Source: Thermomonas sp. (GTDB lineage: Bacteria; Pseudomonadota; Gammaproteobacteria; Xanthomonadales; Xanthomonadaceae). From it: 64,000 nucleotides of DNA. The DNA is taken from positions 1-64,000 of the forward strand of contig NZ_JAMLIW010000003.1 of assembly GCF_023953935.1 (NCBI RefSeq), written 5' to 3'. Below, in pieces: positions 27,227 to 36,196 of the stretch (its first letter is position 1; every line of letters starts with the position of its first letter). The position numbers and the translations under genes were made by a program. The notes beneath the pieces were generated by a model. It searched no databases, was not told where the DNA came from, and saw only the letters and a list, made by a program, of their open reading frames with translations.

Positions 27227-28081
27227 TCAGCGCCTGCGGCGTGGATCCAGTTGTTCTTCGTCCTGTGACGGCAGCGCCTGGATCAGCGGTGCGATCAATG
27301 CGCCCGGCACCACCGTGACGGCGCCGCCGTCGCTCAGGCCGGACTGGGCTTCAAGTGGCCGGTCAGTGGCCACGGCGGTGTTGTACGGCAACAGCGGCGC
27401 GCGGATCTGCAGGTCACGCGCGCTCGGGGCGTTGCCGGTGATGTCGCGGTACAGTGCCAGCGCCAGCATCAGCGAGGCCTGGATGCTGGGCTGGTTGGGT
27501 TCCGGAAACAGCACGGCCTCCGGCTGGGCCTTCCGCAGCGCATTCAAGGTGCCGGCGGCGTTGAACAGCTTGGCGTCGAGATCGCGGGCGACCGAACCGA
27601 TGCTGAACATCAGGCGGCTATCCCATTTGCGATCCGGCCCCCAGCTGGCGAACAGCAGGACCTTCGCTCCACTCGCCCGCGCTTGTTCGGCGAAGGTCTT
27701 GTAGGCGTGCCGGCTGGCGACGCAGGGAGCGCTGCGCTGCGCCTTGGTCTGGCAGGCGGCCAGATTGCCGCCCTGTTCCTGCAGGAGGACCACGTCGTAA
27801 TGGTTGCGTGCGAGCGCCGCGGAGGCGTGCCCGTCGTTCAGGCGATCGCTGAGGGTGCCGCCCGGGGCAGCGAACGTTTCGGTGATGATCGGCGTGCCCT
27901 GCGCGGCGCCGATGGCGCGCAGCAGCGCCGGCAGATTGTTGGTGTAGGACATGGCATTGCCGACCAGCAGCACGCGGTACTGCGTCGGCGCGGCGGCGGC
28001 AGCCGGAGCCGCCTGCGCCTTGGATGGCTGCGGGAACAGGGCTGACAGTGACAGTGCGAGTGCGGCAAGCCAGGTGCGCAT
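27227..28081 (-). CDS. Secreted SGNH-hydrolase-like protein lacking catalytic residues
   Basis: A 284-residue protein with a signal peptide (MRTWLAALALSLSALFPQPSKAQA). The mature part has the outline of an SGNH/GDSL-type fold: VLLVGNAMSYTNNLP at residues 37-51, VVLLQEQGG, and LFPEPNQPS...LYRDITG near 191-216. In related families the first block reads GNS (nucleophile Ser) and the last D-x-x-HPS. Here the Ser position is Ala43 and the His position is Gln197, so activity is doubtful. Probably periplasmic or secreted. Downstream of the M1 peptidase on the same strand, 72 bp away. Family assignment is tentative. Confidence 0.6.
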   Translation of the reverse strand: MRTWLAALALSLSALFPQPSKAQAAPAAAAAPTQYRVLLVGNAMSYTNNLPALLRAIGAAQGTPIITETFAAPGGTLSDRLNDGHASAALARNHYDVVLLQEQGGNLAACQTKAQRSAPCVASRHAYKTFAEQARASGAKVLLFASWGPDRKWDSRLMFSIGSVARDLDAKLFNAAGTLNALRKAQPEAVLFPEPNQPSIQASLMLALALYRDITGNAPSARDLQIRAPLLPYNTAVATDRPLEAQSGLSDGGAVTVVPGALIAPLIQALPSQDEEQLDPRRRR

Positions 28082-28153
28082 GAGGGGTTCCTCCCAAGTC
28101 GTCGATGTGGATGAATTGAATTTGCTGTGAACAGGTGAAAACCGCCCGATGTC

Positions 28154-30187
28154 TTATGGCATCCGGAACGCGTTGTTGCCGCGGTCGGCATCCGGCAATG
28201 CGTGGTCGGGATCGAGCGACAACTGGGTCACGGGCTGGTGGCTGTCCACGCTGATCGAAGGCGTTGCGCCATAGCGCCATGCTTCCACCGGCACCCGCAC
28301 GTCGCGCTGGCTGCCGTCGGCAAAGGCAATGCGCAGTGTCGCCGGCATCACCAGCTTCTGCCGGCTCGCCAGCTGCACCTTGAGGCCCTTGGCCGGATCG
28401 TTGTCGACATAGCTGGCGCCGGTGATGCCCAGATCGAGCTGCCAGTTGTTGAAATACCAGCCGCGCCACCACCACGACAGATCCTCGCCGGCTGCGCTTT
28501 CCATGAAGCGGAAGAAATCCGACGAAGTCGGGTGCTTCCAGCTCCAGGTGGCGATGTAGCGGCGGAACGCCGGGTCGAAGCGCGCGGGCCCCAGGATCTG
28601 TTCGCGCAGCAGCACCAGCCCGAGCGCGCCCTTGAAATAGGTGAGCGGGTGGCGGTATTTCTCGCTGATGGTGTCGGGCATGGCCATCAGCGTCGGCGCG
28701 TTGGCGTCGGCCAGCAGCGGCAGGATTTCATCGACCGGATTGCCGCCGCCGGGCGCGTATTCGCCATCACGCTTGGGCGCGTATTCGCCGTGGTTGAAGG
28801 CGTCCTGTGCGTAGACGTCGATGAAGGTGTTGAAGGCCTCGTCCATGAAGGCTTCGCGGCGTTCGTTGGAGCCGACCATCATCGGAAACCAGGTGTGGCC
28901 GATCTCGTGGGCGGTGATCCAGAACAGGAACTTGCCGCCATCGTTGAAGCCATCGAACACGATCCCCGGATATTCCATCCCGGCGCCGTGGCCGCCGAGG
29001 TTGATCGCGACCGGCCACGGATACGGCGCCCACTTCGACGAGAAATGCTCCAGCGCGCCTTTCAGGTATTCGGTGGAACGGTCCCATTTGTCCGCGCCAA
29101 CGGCTTCGGCCGGATACACCGACATCGCCAGCGCGTGCTTGCCGTCCGGCAGGTTGACCCGCGCCGCATCCCAGACGAAGGCGGGCGAGGCGGCGAAGGC
29201 CACGTCGCGGGTCGGGCTCATGTGGAAGCGCCAGGTCTGGGTGCCGGCGCGGGTCGGGCGCGAGGCCGGATCGCCCACTTCTTCGGGCTTGCGGATGTAG
29301 ACGGTAGCGTCACTTTGCGCGGCCTGCGCGAGGCGCTGGCGCTGCGCCGGTGTCAGCACTTCGGCCGGATTCACCAACTCGCCGGAACCGGCGACGATCC
29401 AGTTCCACGGCACCGTCACCGAATAATCAATCGTGCCGTATTCGAGATAGAACTCGGAGCCAAGGTAGGGCAGGGTGTCCCAGCCGCGCAGGTCGTCGTA
29501 GACCGCCATGCGCGGGAACCACTGGGCGATTTCGTAGATCTCGCCGTTCCTGGTCGGGGTGATCGCGGTGCGCCCGCCCCAGGTGCCGGGCACCGTGTAG
29601 TGGTAGCGGATGCGCAGCTTGAGCTGGCCGCCGTGGCCGCGCAGGGCGGTCGGCAGATCGACGCGCAGGCGGGTGTCATCGGCCAGATAATGCAACGGCT
29701 TGCCGTCGAGTTCGACCGCGTCGAGTTGGTAGCCCTCGGTGGACAGGTTCGGTTTCTCCGGCCGTGGCGGCGTGGCCGGTGGGCCGCGCAAGCCCGACCG
29801 ATTCCGACCGTCACCTGCCGATCCAGCAGATCTGGTCAGCGCGCCTCGCGAGTCGGCGCGGTAGGCGTTCTGGTCGAGTTGCAGCCACAGCGCGTCCAGC
29901 GCATCCGGGCTGTGGTTGGTGTAGGTGATGGTTTCATCGCCGTGCAGGCTGCGCGTGGCCGGGTCGATGCGCGCGCGGATCGCGTAGTCGGCGCGGTTCT
30001 GCCAGAACGCGCTGCCGGGGCGACCGGCACCATCGCGGATGGCAGTGGCGGGGTTGGGCAGTTGCAGCGGCGCGAACAGGGCCTGCGGGTCGAAGGCGGT
30101 GCTGGCCGGTGCCGTTTGCGTAGCCGCGGGAAGGCAGGCCGCGAGTGCAAGCGCGCAGCACAGGGACGCCGGGATCCACACTTTCAT
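28154..30187 (-). CDS. M1 family metallopeptidase, lipoprotein
   Basis: A 677-residue zinc peptidase (gluzincin). The lipoprotein signal MKVWIPASLCCALALAAC places it in the envelope. It has GAGMEYPG in place of the M1 GAMEN exopeptidase motif, His427-Glu428-x-x-His431 (HEIGHTWFP) and the third zinc ligand Glu450 in MDEAFN, at the correct 18-residue spacing. The start at 30187 is chosen because the lipobox begins there; a longer frame to 30235 would bury it. Probably an aminopeptidase in periplasmic peptide use. Confidence 0.9.
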   Translation of the reverse strand: MKVWIPASLCCALALAACLPAATQTAPASTAFDPQALFAPLQLPNPATAIRDGAGRPGSAFWQNRADYAIRARIDPATRSLHGDETITYTNHSPDALDALWLQLDQNAYRADSRGALTRSAGSAGDGRNRSGLRGPPATPPRPEKPNLSTEGYQLDAVELDGKPLHYLADDTRLRVDLPTALRGHGGQLKLRIRYHYTVPGTWGGRTAITPTRNGEIYEIAQWFPRMAVYDDLRGWDTLPYLGSEFYLEYGTIDYSVTVPWNWIVAGSGELVNPAEVLTPAQRQRLAQAAQSDATVYIRKPEEVGDPASRPTRAGTQTWRFHMSPTRDVAFAASPAFVWDAARVNLPDGKHALAMSVYPAEAVGADKWDRSTEYLKGALEHFSSKWAPYPWPVAINLGGHGAGMEYPGIVFDGFNDGGKFLFWITAHEIGHTWFPMMVGSNERREAFMDEAFNTFIDVYAQDAFNHGEYAPKRDGEYAPGGGNPVDEILPLLADANAPTLMAMPDTISEKYRHPLTYFKGALGLVLLREQILGPARFDPAFRRYIATWSWKHPTSSDFFRFMESAAGEDLSWWWRGWYFNNWQLDLGITGASYVDNDPAKGLKVQLASRQKLVMPATLRIAFADGSQRDVRVPVEAWRYGATPSISVDSHQPVTQLSLDPDHALPDADRGNNAFRMP

Positions 30188-30277
30188 CGGATGACTCGCT
30201 CGCGTTGGCAACACTGGATTCTGCGCCATCGGCAAGGTGCGGCTGATAGGCCGAAAGTCACCAATGATCGGCGTGGC

Positions 30278-31657
30278 TCAGGACGCGTCCGGCAGCAACT
30301 TGCCTGGATTGAGGATGCCGTCCGGATCGAACGCGGCTTTGACCGCGCGCATCGTCGCCAGCGTGGCTGGATCAAAGGCACCCGCCATGAAATCGCGCTT
30401 GGACAGGCCGATGCCGTGTTCGCCGGAGAGTGCGCCACCGAGCGCCAGCGCCAGGTCGAAAATGCGCGGCAATGCCGCCTGTGCGCGCGCGGTTTCGTCG
30501 GCGTCGTCCGGGTGATACAGGATGTTGATGTGCAGATTGCCGTTGCCGGCGTGGCCGAAGCTGACGATGGTGAGCGCGGATTCCGCGGCCAGCTCCTCCA
30601 CGCCGGCCACCAGATCGGGAATGCGCGAGACCGGCACCACCACGTCTTCGTTGAGCTTGCCGGGTGCGATCGTGCGCAGCGCCGGGGACAATGCGCGGCG
30701 GGCGGCCCACAGGCGCGCGCGGGCGGCACCGTCCAGTGCCACGTCCATGTCCAGCAGGCCCACACCTTCGGCGGCGGCGCCGAGCGCGGCGAGGCTGTCG
30801 GGCAGGGTGTCCACGCTGCCATCGGCTTCGATCAGCAGCATCGCGCCGGCCTCGGGAATCTCGCTGCCGTTGCGACGCAGCAGTTCGAGACTGCGACGAT
30901 CCATGAATTCAAGCGCCGCCGGTACCTCAGGCTGCGCCATCAGCCGCGAGACGGCGGCGGCGGCACTGCGGGCATCGCGATAGAACGCGCGCAAACCGGC
31001 TTGCGCGATGGGCCGCGGGGACAGCTTCAGCGTGGCCTCGACGATCAGCGCCAGGGTGCCTTCGCTGCCGACCAGCAGATGGGTCAGGTCATAGCCGCTG
31101 GAATTCTTGCTGTACGCACCGCCGACCCGAATCAGCTCGCCGGTGCCGGTGACGGCGACCAGTCCCAGCACGTTGTCGCGGGTGGCGCCGTACTTCACCG
31201 CGCGCGGGCCGCCGGCATTGGTGGCGAGGTTGCCGCCGATGCTGCATGTCTCGAAGCTGGAAGGATCCGGTGGCCAGAACAGGCCGTGCGCTTGCAGCGC
31301 CGCTTGCAGGTCGCCGTTGAGGACGCCCGGCTCGACCACCGCGCAGCGGTCTTCGGCGCGGATGGCGAGGATGCGGTGCATGCGTGTGAATGCCACCACG
31401 ATGCCGGCTTGCGTGGGCACCGCCGCGCCGGTGGTGGCGGTGCCGGCGCCGCGCGCAATGATCGGTACCTCGTGCGCGCGGCAGGCGCGCACGAGGGCAA
31501 TGACTTGTTCGCGTGTCTGCGGCAACGCCACCGCCGCAGGCAAGGCGTGACGGCGGGAGTCGTCCTGCGCGTGCGCCTCGCGGCTGGCCGCGTCCATGCG
31601 CCAACCATCACCCAACAGCGCGGACAGTTCGGCAACGAGGGCGGCGGGCAGCGTCAT
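30278..31657 (-). CDS. FAD-linked oxidase, GlcD / D-lactate dehydrogenase type
   Basis: A 459-residue flavoprotein of the PCMH-type FAD family with the C-terminal FAD-oxidase domain of GlcD and D-lactate dehydrogenases: PIIARGAGTATTGAAVP, DPSSFETCSIGGNLATNAGG, KNSSGYDLTHLLVGSEGTLALI, and FGHAGNGNLHINIL then GALSGEHGIGLSK near the end. It oxidises a 2-hydroxy acid such as glycolate or D-lactate; the exact substrate is not clear. No Fe-S partner (GlcF) is adjacent. Lies 3 bp after yraN. Confidence 0.88.
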   Translation of the reverse strand: MTLPAALVAELSALLGDGWRMDAASREAHAQDDSRRHALPAAVALPQTREQVIALVRACRAHEVPIIARGAGTATTGAAVPTQAGIVVAFTRMHRILAIRAEDRCAVVEPGVLNGDLQAALQAHGLFWPPDPSSFETCSIGGNLATNAGGPRAVKYGATRDNVLGLVAVTGTGELIRVGGAYSKNSSGYDLTHLLVGSEGTLALIVEATLKLSPRPIAQAGLRAFYRDARSAAAAVSRLMAQPEVPAALEFMDRRSLELLRRNGSEIPEAGAMLLIEADGSVDTLPDSLAALGAAAEGVGLLDMDVALDGAARARLWAARRALSPALRTIAPGKLNEDVVVPVSRIPDLVAGVEELAAESALTIVSFGHAGNGNLHINILYHPDDADETARAQAALPRIFDLALALGGALSGEHGIGLSKRDFMAGAFDPATLATMRAVKAAFDPDGILNPGKLLPDAS

Positions 31658-31660
31658 CGA

Positions 31661-32044
31661 TCAGCACTCGTCGGCGCGGAAGGCATCGCGCAGCCATTCG
31701 ATATCCGGCGCGGCGGGATCGCCGTGTGCCGCGATCACGTCGAACCGGCAGGGCGCGTTGGCCAGGCGCGGATGGTGGGCCAGGAAAAACTGCGCAGCGC
31801 GTACCAGCTTGCGACGCTTGCCGCGATCCACCGAGGCGGCGGCGCCGCCGAATGCGGGGTCCGCGCGATAGCGCACCTCGACGAAGACGAGGCCTGCGCC
31901 ATCTTGCATCACCAGATCCAGCTCGCCGCCGCGTGCCTGGACGTTGCGTGCCAACAGCCGCAGACCGCGCGCCTGCAGGTAGGCCAGCGCGGCGTGTTCG
32001 ACCGTCGCGCCGATGGCCTTGCGATTCGGCTCAGCGGGCGCCAT
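31661..32044 (-). CDS. yraN: YraN family (UPF0102) nuclease-fold protein
   Basis: A 127-residue protein with the restriction-endonuclease-like core of UPF0102: [44 protein letters not shown] (Asp and E-x-R of the nuclease-like site) and [13 protein letters not shown]. It overlaps lpoA by 14 bp, the same lpoA-yraN pairing as in E. coli. Precise function unknown. Confidence 0.92.
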   Translation of the reverse strand: MAPAEPNRKAIGATVEHAALAYLQARGLRLLARNVQARGGELDLVMQDGAGLVFVEVRYRADPAFGGAAASVDRGKRRKLVRAAQFFLAHHPRLANAPCRFDVIAAHGDPAAPDIEWLRDAFRADEC

Positions 32045-33371
32045 CGCCCAGCGACACCGGCACGCCGCCGGTGAACTGCGACCAGCTTGGGCGTCGCAGG
32101 ATGTTGCCGAAGCCGTCCAGGCTCAGGCGGCCGGTAGCGCCGGATACGCTGGCGTTGGGATTTTGCGCCAGCTGTTCCAGATGGCCGGTCAACAGCCAGG
32201 CGTCGTAACCGAAGGCGAACAGCCGTGCCGCCGGGCCCTTGGCGGTCTTGGCCTGCGCGGCCGCGCTGGCCTGCGAGGGCAGGCCGGGAACGCGCCGCAC
32301 CAGCCAGGTTTCGGTGGGGAAGATGATCCCGTCCAGCGCCGCGTCCTCGGCGGGCTTGCCGGTTCCCGACGTGATCTGCGAGCTGGCGTAGCGTGGCAAC
32401 GAAGCCAGCCCCGCCGACGCAAGCTGCGGCGCGAGGGTGCGCGCCTGCGGGCCCTTCAGCACCAGCAGCACCGCATCCGGGGCAGCATCCGAGTGATTCA
32501 ACGCATCGGTCATCTGCGTGCCGTAAGCGAGATTGCCGATGATGCGCACGCCACGCCGCTCCAGCGCGAGCTTGGCGGACTGGGCGGTGCGTCGCTGCAC
32601 GTCCTCGCTGCCGGCGATGATCAGCACGGCGCGGCTGCCGCGATCGATCAACGCCTGGGCGAGACTCACGCCCTCGTCTTCGGGAGACAGGGAGAATGCC
32701 GCGCTGCCCGCTGACGGGGGTTTGTTGCCGCGATTGAGTGCCAGCATCGGCACATCCGATGCGTCATTGCTGAAGGCGGTGTCAACCTCTTCCCGCGTCA
32801 GCGGGCCCACCAGCAGGTCGTTGCCATCGGCGGAGGCGCGCGCGTAGGCGGCGCCGAAGCCAGTGCTGGTGTCGTAGAAACGCAGGCTCGGACGCCGACG
32901 CGCCTCGCCGTAATAACCGGTCAGGTAACCATCACGCACCGATGCGGCGGCAGCGGCCTGACTGCCGGCAAGCGGCAGCAGAATGCCGACCCGCAGCGGC
33001 GGGCGATAACCGTCGCTGTCTGCGGGAGGACGATTCGCGCTGCCGAAGGAAACATCCCCGCGATCGAAGGCATGCGGCAGCGGCAGGCCACGGCGCAGCA
33101 GCGCGCGCCCGGCGAAGTTGTACAACGGATCGCCGGCCGGGAGTCGGGCGGCATCACGGGCGAGGGTGGCATCATCGAGTTGCGCCAGCAGTCGGTCGAT
33201 GGCAGCGGCGTTGTCGCGGCGGGCCGAGCCACTGAGGCCTGCATGCCCTGCGGCCAGTGGCCGTGCTTCATTGAACGCGGTGGAATAGCTGACCGCCGGG
33301 GCCCGCGACACGTGGGAGACGTTGCCGCAGCCCGCCAGCGCCAGCGCCAGGACGAGGAAAAGCGATCGCAT
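32031..33371 (-). CDS. lpoA: Penicillin-binding protein activator LpoA
   Basis: Outer-membrane lipoprotein that activates PBP1A. The lipobox is LAGC with Cys15 ([15 protein letters not shown]); a GTG at 33380 is a possible alternative start. The 446-residue length is shorter than E. coli LpoA (about 680), mainly because the N-terminal helical repeat domain is reduced. The C-terminal half is the periplasmic-binding-protein-like domain ([22 protein letters not shown], then [12 protein letters not shown]). Divergent from rsmI, the usual arrangement. Confidence 0.9.
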   Translation of the reverse strand: MRSLFLVLALALAGCGNVSHVSRAPAVSYSTAFNEARPLAAGHAGLSGSARRDNAAAIDRLLAQLDDATLARDAARLPAGDPLYNFAGRALLRRGLPLPHAFDRGDVSFGSANRPPADSDGYRPPLRVGILLPLAGSQAAAAASVRDGYLTGYYGEARRRPSLRFYDTSTGFGAAYARASADGNDLLVGPLTREEVDTAFSNDASDVPMLALNRGNKPPSAGSAAFSLSPEDEGVSLAQALIDRGSRAVLIIAGSEDVQRRTAQSAKLALERRGVRIIGNLAYGTQMTDALNHSDAAPDAVLLVLKGPQARTLAPQLASAGLASLPRYASSQITSGTGKPAEDAALDGIIFPTETWLVRRVPGLPSQASAAAQAKTAKGPAARLFAFGYDAWLLTGHLEQLAQNPNASVSGATGRLSLDGFGNILRRPSWSQFTGGVPVSLGDGAR

Positions 33372-33440
33372 CGAAAACACGGCTTTGGGCGCCTGTCGAT
33401 AAACTTGGGTGGGATTCTAACCGGCTGGACGCAGACAGGC

Positions 33441-34265
33441 ATGGACGAACCGGGAATGCTGTATGTCGTCGCCACCCCGATCGGCAATCTGGGGGATATC
33501 GGCGCGCGCGCGCTGGACACGCTGCGCACGGTCGCCGCGATTTGCGCCGAGGACACCCGCCGCAGCGGGCAATTGCTGTCCCACTTCGGGATTTCCACGC
33601 CTTTGCTGGCCTTGCATGAGCACAACGAAGACGCCATCGCGGCGCGGATCGTTGCCCGCCTGCAGGCGGGCGAGTCGCTGGCCCTGGTGTCCGATGCCGG
33701 CACCCCGCTGGTCTCCGATCCCGGCTTCCGGCTGGTGCAGGCGGCGCGTGCCGCCGGAATCCGGGTCAGTCCAGTGCCCGGGGCCAGCGCGCTGATCGCC
33801 GCGCTCAGCGTGGCCGGCCTGCCCAGCGACCGGTTTGCCTTCGAAGGCTTCCTGCCGGCCAAGGCCAGCGCACGCCGGGAGCGCCTGCAAGGCTTGGCGA
33901 CCGAGACACGCACCCTGATCTTCTACGAATCCTCGCACCGGATCGGCGAAGCTCTGGCCGACATGGCGCAAGCACTTGGTGGCGAACGCCGCGCAGTGCT
34001 GGCGCGTGAGCTCACCAAATTGTTCGAGACCGTGTTGGACGGCAGCCTGGCGCAGTTGCAGGCACGGATCGAAGCCGATCCCGATCAGCGCAAGGGCGAG
34101 TTCGTGCTGTTGGTGCATGGCGCAGGCGATGACGCCGACGCCAAGGTGGCCGAAGGCCGCCGCCTGTACGCCAAGCTCAGCCAGCACCTGCCGCCCTCGA
34201 CAGCGGCCAAGCTCGCTGCGGAGCTGTCCGGCGCGCCGCGCAAGGCCCTGTACGGGGCGGAGTAA
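33441..34265 (+). CDS. rsmI: 16S rRNA (cytidine-1402-2'-O)-methyltransferase
   Basis: SAM-dependent methylase of the tetrapyrrole-methylase fold; 2'-O-methylates C1402, the partner of the N4 methylation by RsmH. The 274-residue protein has MLYVVATPIGNLGDI, CAEDTRRSG, VSDAGTPLVSDPGF and FYESSHRI. ATG 33441 gives the normal N-terminus. Followed directly by rnpB. Confidence 0.95.
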   Translation: MDEPGMLYVVATPIGNLGDIGARALDTLRTVAAICAEDTRRSGQLLSHFGISTPLLALHEHNEDAIAARIVARLQAGESLALVSDAGTPLVSDPGFRLVQAARAAGIRVSPVPGASALIAALSVAGLPSDRFAFEGFLPAKASARRERLQGLATETRTLIFYESSHRIGEALADMAQALGGERRAVLARELTKLFETVLDGSLAQLQARIEADPDQRKGEFVLLVHGAGDDADAKVAEGRRLYAKLSQHLPPSTAAKLAAELSGAPRKALYGAE

Positions 34266-34277
34266 GCGTGCAGGCCG

Positions 34278-34283
34278 TAGAAT
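34278..34283 (+). promoter_or_regulatory. -10 box of rnpB
   Basis: TAGAAT ends 7 bp before the predicted 5' end of RNase P RNA (34291), the expected distance for a sigma-70 start. No clear -35 hexamer. Confidence 0.55.
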
Positions 34284-34290
34284 AGCCAAT

Positions 34291-34643
34291 GGCGGAGTCG
34301 GCCAGGCAGTCGCGTCATCGGGCAACCGGTGCCGAGGAAAGTCCGGGCTCCACAGGGTACGGTGCCAGGTAATGCCTGGGCGGCGCGAGCCGACGGACAG
34401 TGCAACAGAAAGATACCGCCAGCGGCCTTTCGAGGTGCGGGCAAGGGTGAAATGGTGCGGTAAGAGCGCACCGCGAGTCTGGCAACAGACCGGCACGGCA
34501 AACCCCACCGGGAGCAAGACCAAATAGGGAGGCGGTGATGCGGCCCGCAGAGCCTCCGGGTAGGTTGCTTGAGCGTACGGGTGACCGTGCGCCTAGAGGA
34601 ATGACTGTCCCAGACAGAACCCGGCTTATCGGCCGGCTCCGCC
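34291..34643 (+). ncRNA. rnpB: RNase P RNA, bacterial class A
   Basis: Catalytic RNA that matures tRNA 5' ends. Conserved blocks are in order: GGCGGAGTCGGCCAGGCAGT at the 5' end, GAGGAAAGTCCGGGCTCC, GTGCCAGGTAATGCCTGGG, ACAGTGCAACAGAAAGATA, GGTAAGAGCGCACCG, and AGACAGAACCCGGCTTATCG near the 3' end. The first 13 bases pair with GGCCGGCTCCGCC at 34631-34643 (one G-U pair) to form helix P1, which sets the ends. About 353 nt. Confidence 0.97.
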
Positions 34644-34672
34644 GCTCTTCAACCTGGCCGTTTCATGCCGGG

Positions 34673-35437
34673 TCATGCGGGTTCTTGTGTCAGCGTGGTT
34701 TCACCGAGGAAGACGCCTTCCGGCCCGAACCGGCGTTCGATGATCGTGCCGCGGTTGTCGCGGTCGATGAGCACCAGCGTGCTGGCGCGGGTGCCGTAGC
34801 CCTCGCCGCGGACGAAGTTCGCGGACAGCCGCCGTTCCATTTCGACTGAAATGCCGGTTTGGGGCAAGTCCGCGACGTCGGCGATTTGCTCGTCCGCCAG
34901 TGCGGCCCACAACGGCTCCAGTGCCTGTGAACCGCGGTCGGCCCAGGATTTCAGACTGGCCTGCAAGCGACGCACCTTCGGCCAGGGCGCATCAAAGGGG
35001 CCATTCGAGAGGGCGTGCACGCCGGGCGGGATTGGCCGCATGCCCAGCGCGGGATGGTTGCCGACGTGAACGCAGGCGTGGGCGTCCGCCAGCACCAGGT
35101 TGAACGGGGCGTAGCGATCAGCCTGGCTGGCGATTGCCTGGGCACTGGCCGCGGCCGTGATGGTGCCGGCGAGGAAATCGGCGGGCAGGGCGCCGCGCGA
35201 GGGGCCGTCGAACGGCGTGGGCGGGCCGTCGCGGACATTGGTGACCACCGCCACCCGCCCGCACGGCCCGAGGCCCATCCAGGTCCCGCCTGAACGCAGA
35301 TCGCGCCCGGCCAGCACCGGAGCATCCGCCCACGGCGCCAACGCGGCGGTCGGCCGATCGTGCATTTCATCGCGATTGCCGGCCATGACCAGGCGCCAAC
35401 GCGGGTGGGTTTTCCAGGCAAAACCGACAAGACACAT
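34673..35437 (-). CDS. NRDE family (TANGO2-like) protein
   Basis: A 254-residue cytoplasmic protein with the family hallmark NRDE at residues 21-24 after MCLVGFAWKTHPRW, followed by SGGTWMGLGPCGRVAVVTNVR. The ATG at 35437 starts exactly at the conserved MCL. Homologues in eukaryotes (TANGO2) are linked to heme or lipid handling; the bacterial role is uncertain. Convergent with rnpB. Confidence 0.9.
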   Translation of the reverse strand: MCLVGFAWKTHPRWRLVMAGNRDEMHDRPTAALAPWADAPVLAGRDLRSGGTWMGLGPCGRVAVVTNVRDGPPTPFDGPSRGALPADFLAGTITAAASAQAIASQADRYAPFNLVLADAHACVHVGNHPALGMRPIPPGVHALSNGPFDAPWPKVRRLQASLKSWADRGSQALEPLWAALADEQIADVADLPQTGISVEMERRLSANFVRGEGYGTRASTLVLIDRDNRGTIIERRFGPEGVFLGETTLTQEPA

Positions 35438-35568
35438 GGGCCGATTGTGGCGCATCGGGCAGGCAGGAGATTTGTGCGGCGCAACATCACCCGAAAATTT
35501 GACGTTCCCGCATTCGCATCGGCGCGAGGGAATGACGGGATTTCAAAATCTGAAGGCAAACATTGGCT

Positions 35569-35577
35569 TGTGGATAA
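35569..35577 (-). promoter_or_regulatory. Perfect DnaA box upstream of the dcw cluster
   Basis: TGTGGATAA, the reverse complement of the DnaA consensus TTATCCACA, about 70 bp upstream of the mraZ -35 box. Single copy; no further boxes or AT-rich unwinding element are seen, so it is more likely a regulatory site than an origin. Confidence 0.5.
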
Positions 35578-35646
35578 CTCTTGAGCAATTTCTTGAAGTT
35601 TGCCGCAAGTCCTTGACCGGACAACGGAAAATTCTTCCAAAACTTG

Positions 35647-35675
35647 TTGACAGCGGTGTGGGGGCTGCCTATGGT
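35647..35675 (+). promoter_or_regulatory. Sigma-70 promoter of mraZ / dcw cluster
   Basis: The -35 TTGACA (35647-35652) is perfect; a 17-bp spacer leads to TATGGT (35670-35675). The predicted start is near 35682, directly at the MraZ repeat block. This is the best promoter in the window and probably drives the division cluster. Confidence 0.75.
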
Positions 35676-35684
35676 GGTGGCTCG

Positions 35685-35718
35685 TGGGAAAACCGGGGAA
35701 TTTGTGGTTTTCTTGGGC
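35685..35718 (+). promoter_or_regulatory. MraZ operator repeats
   Basis: Repeats of TGGGA type at a 10-bp pitch: TGGGA (35685), GGGGA (35695), TGGTT (35705) and TGGGC (35714). MraZ binds TGGGN repeats separated by 5 bp, and this pattern fits. The block lies at the predicted transcription start, where bound MraZ would block initiation. Confidence 0.65.
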
Positions 35719-35749
35719 CGCAGCTGAGCAATCGAGGCATCAGGACAGG

Positions 35750-36196
35750 ATGTTTCAGGGCGAAACCGCCATCACCATCGACGACAAGGGCCGGCTGGCG
35801 ATTCCGACCGCCTACCGGGAGCTGGTCGCGCAGGCCTGTGGAAACCGCCTGGTCCTGGCCTACAGCCCGTTCGATGCCGGCTGCCTGTACCTGTATCCGC
35901 ACGCGGTCTGGGAGCGGGTGCGCGATCAGGTCAATGCCCTGCCGCGGATCAAGAGCGACAGCCGCCTGCTGCAACGCAAGTTGGTGGGAGCGGCCGCGTT
36001 CGTCGAGCCGGACGGCAATGGCCGCATTTCGCTGCCGGCCAGCCAGCGGGCCGCTACCGGGATCGATCGCAAGGCGGTCCTGCTGGGCGTCGGCGACAAG
36101 TTCGAATTGTGGAGCGAGCAGGCGCATCACGAGCAGGTGCGGTTGACCTTCGGGGATGCCGACCTCGGTGAGCATCTGCTGGGTCTGGATTTGTGA
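35750..36196 (+). CDS. mraZ: Transcriptional regulator MraZ
   Basis: Ring-forming AbrB-fold DNA-binding protein that represses the dcw operon. The 148-residue protein has two SpoVT/AbrB repeats (about residues 5-50 and 75-125), each with DxxGRxxxP-like motifs: DDKGRLAIP and [12 protein letters not shown] 35750 gives the MFQGE start typical of MraZ. Operator repeats are upstream; overlaps rsmH by 4 bp (GTGA). Confidence 0.96.
   Translation: MFQGETAITIDDKGRLAIPTAYRELVAQACGNRLVLAYSPFDAGCLYLYPHAVWERVRDQVNALPRIKSDSRLLQRKLVGAAAFVEPDGNGRISLPASQRAATGIDRKAVLLGVGDKFELWSEQAHHEQVRLTFGDADLGEHLLGLDL

Noticed and set aside
28202..32074. A 1290-codon open frame on the plus strand opposite the M1 peptidase, FAD oxidase and yraN
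   Set aside because: It is rich in His, Arg and Gly as expected of an antisense frame in high-GC DNA, and overlaps three conserved genes on the other strand.
33072..33440. N-terminal extension of rsmI upstream of 33441
   Set aside because: The extension is antisense to lpoA and is absent from the family; MDEPGMLYVVATPIGN fits the normal start.
35438..35749. Replication origin near the DnaA box
   Set aside because: Only one DnaA box is present, there is no AT-rich repeat region, and dnaA/dnaN/gidA are absent; the region is explained as the mraZ promoter.
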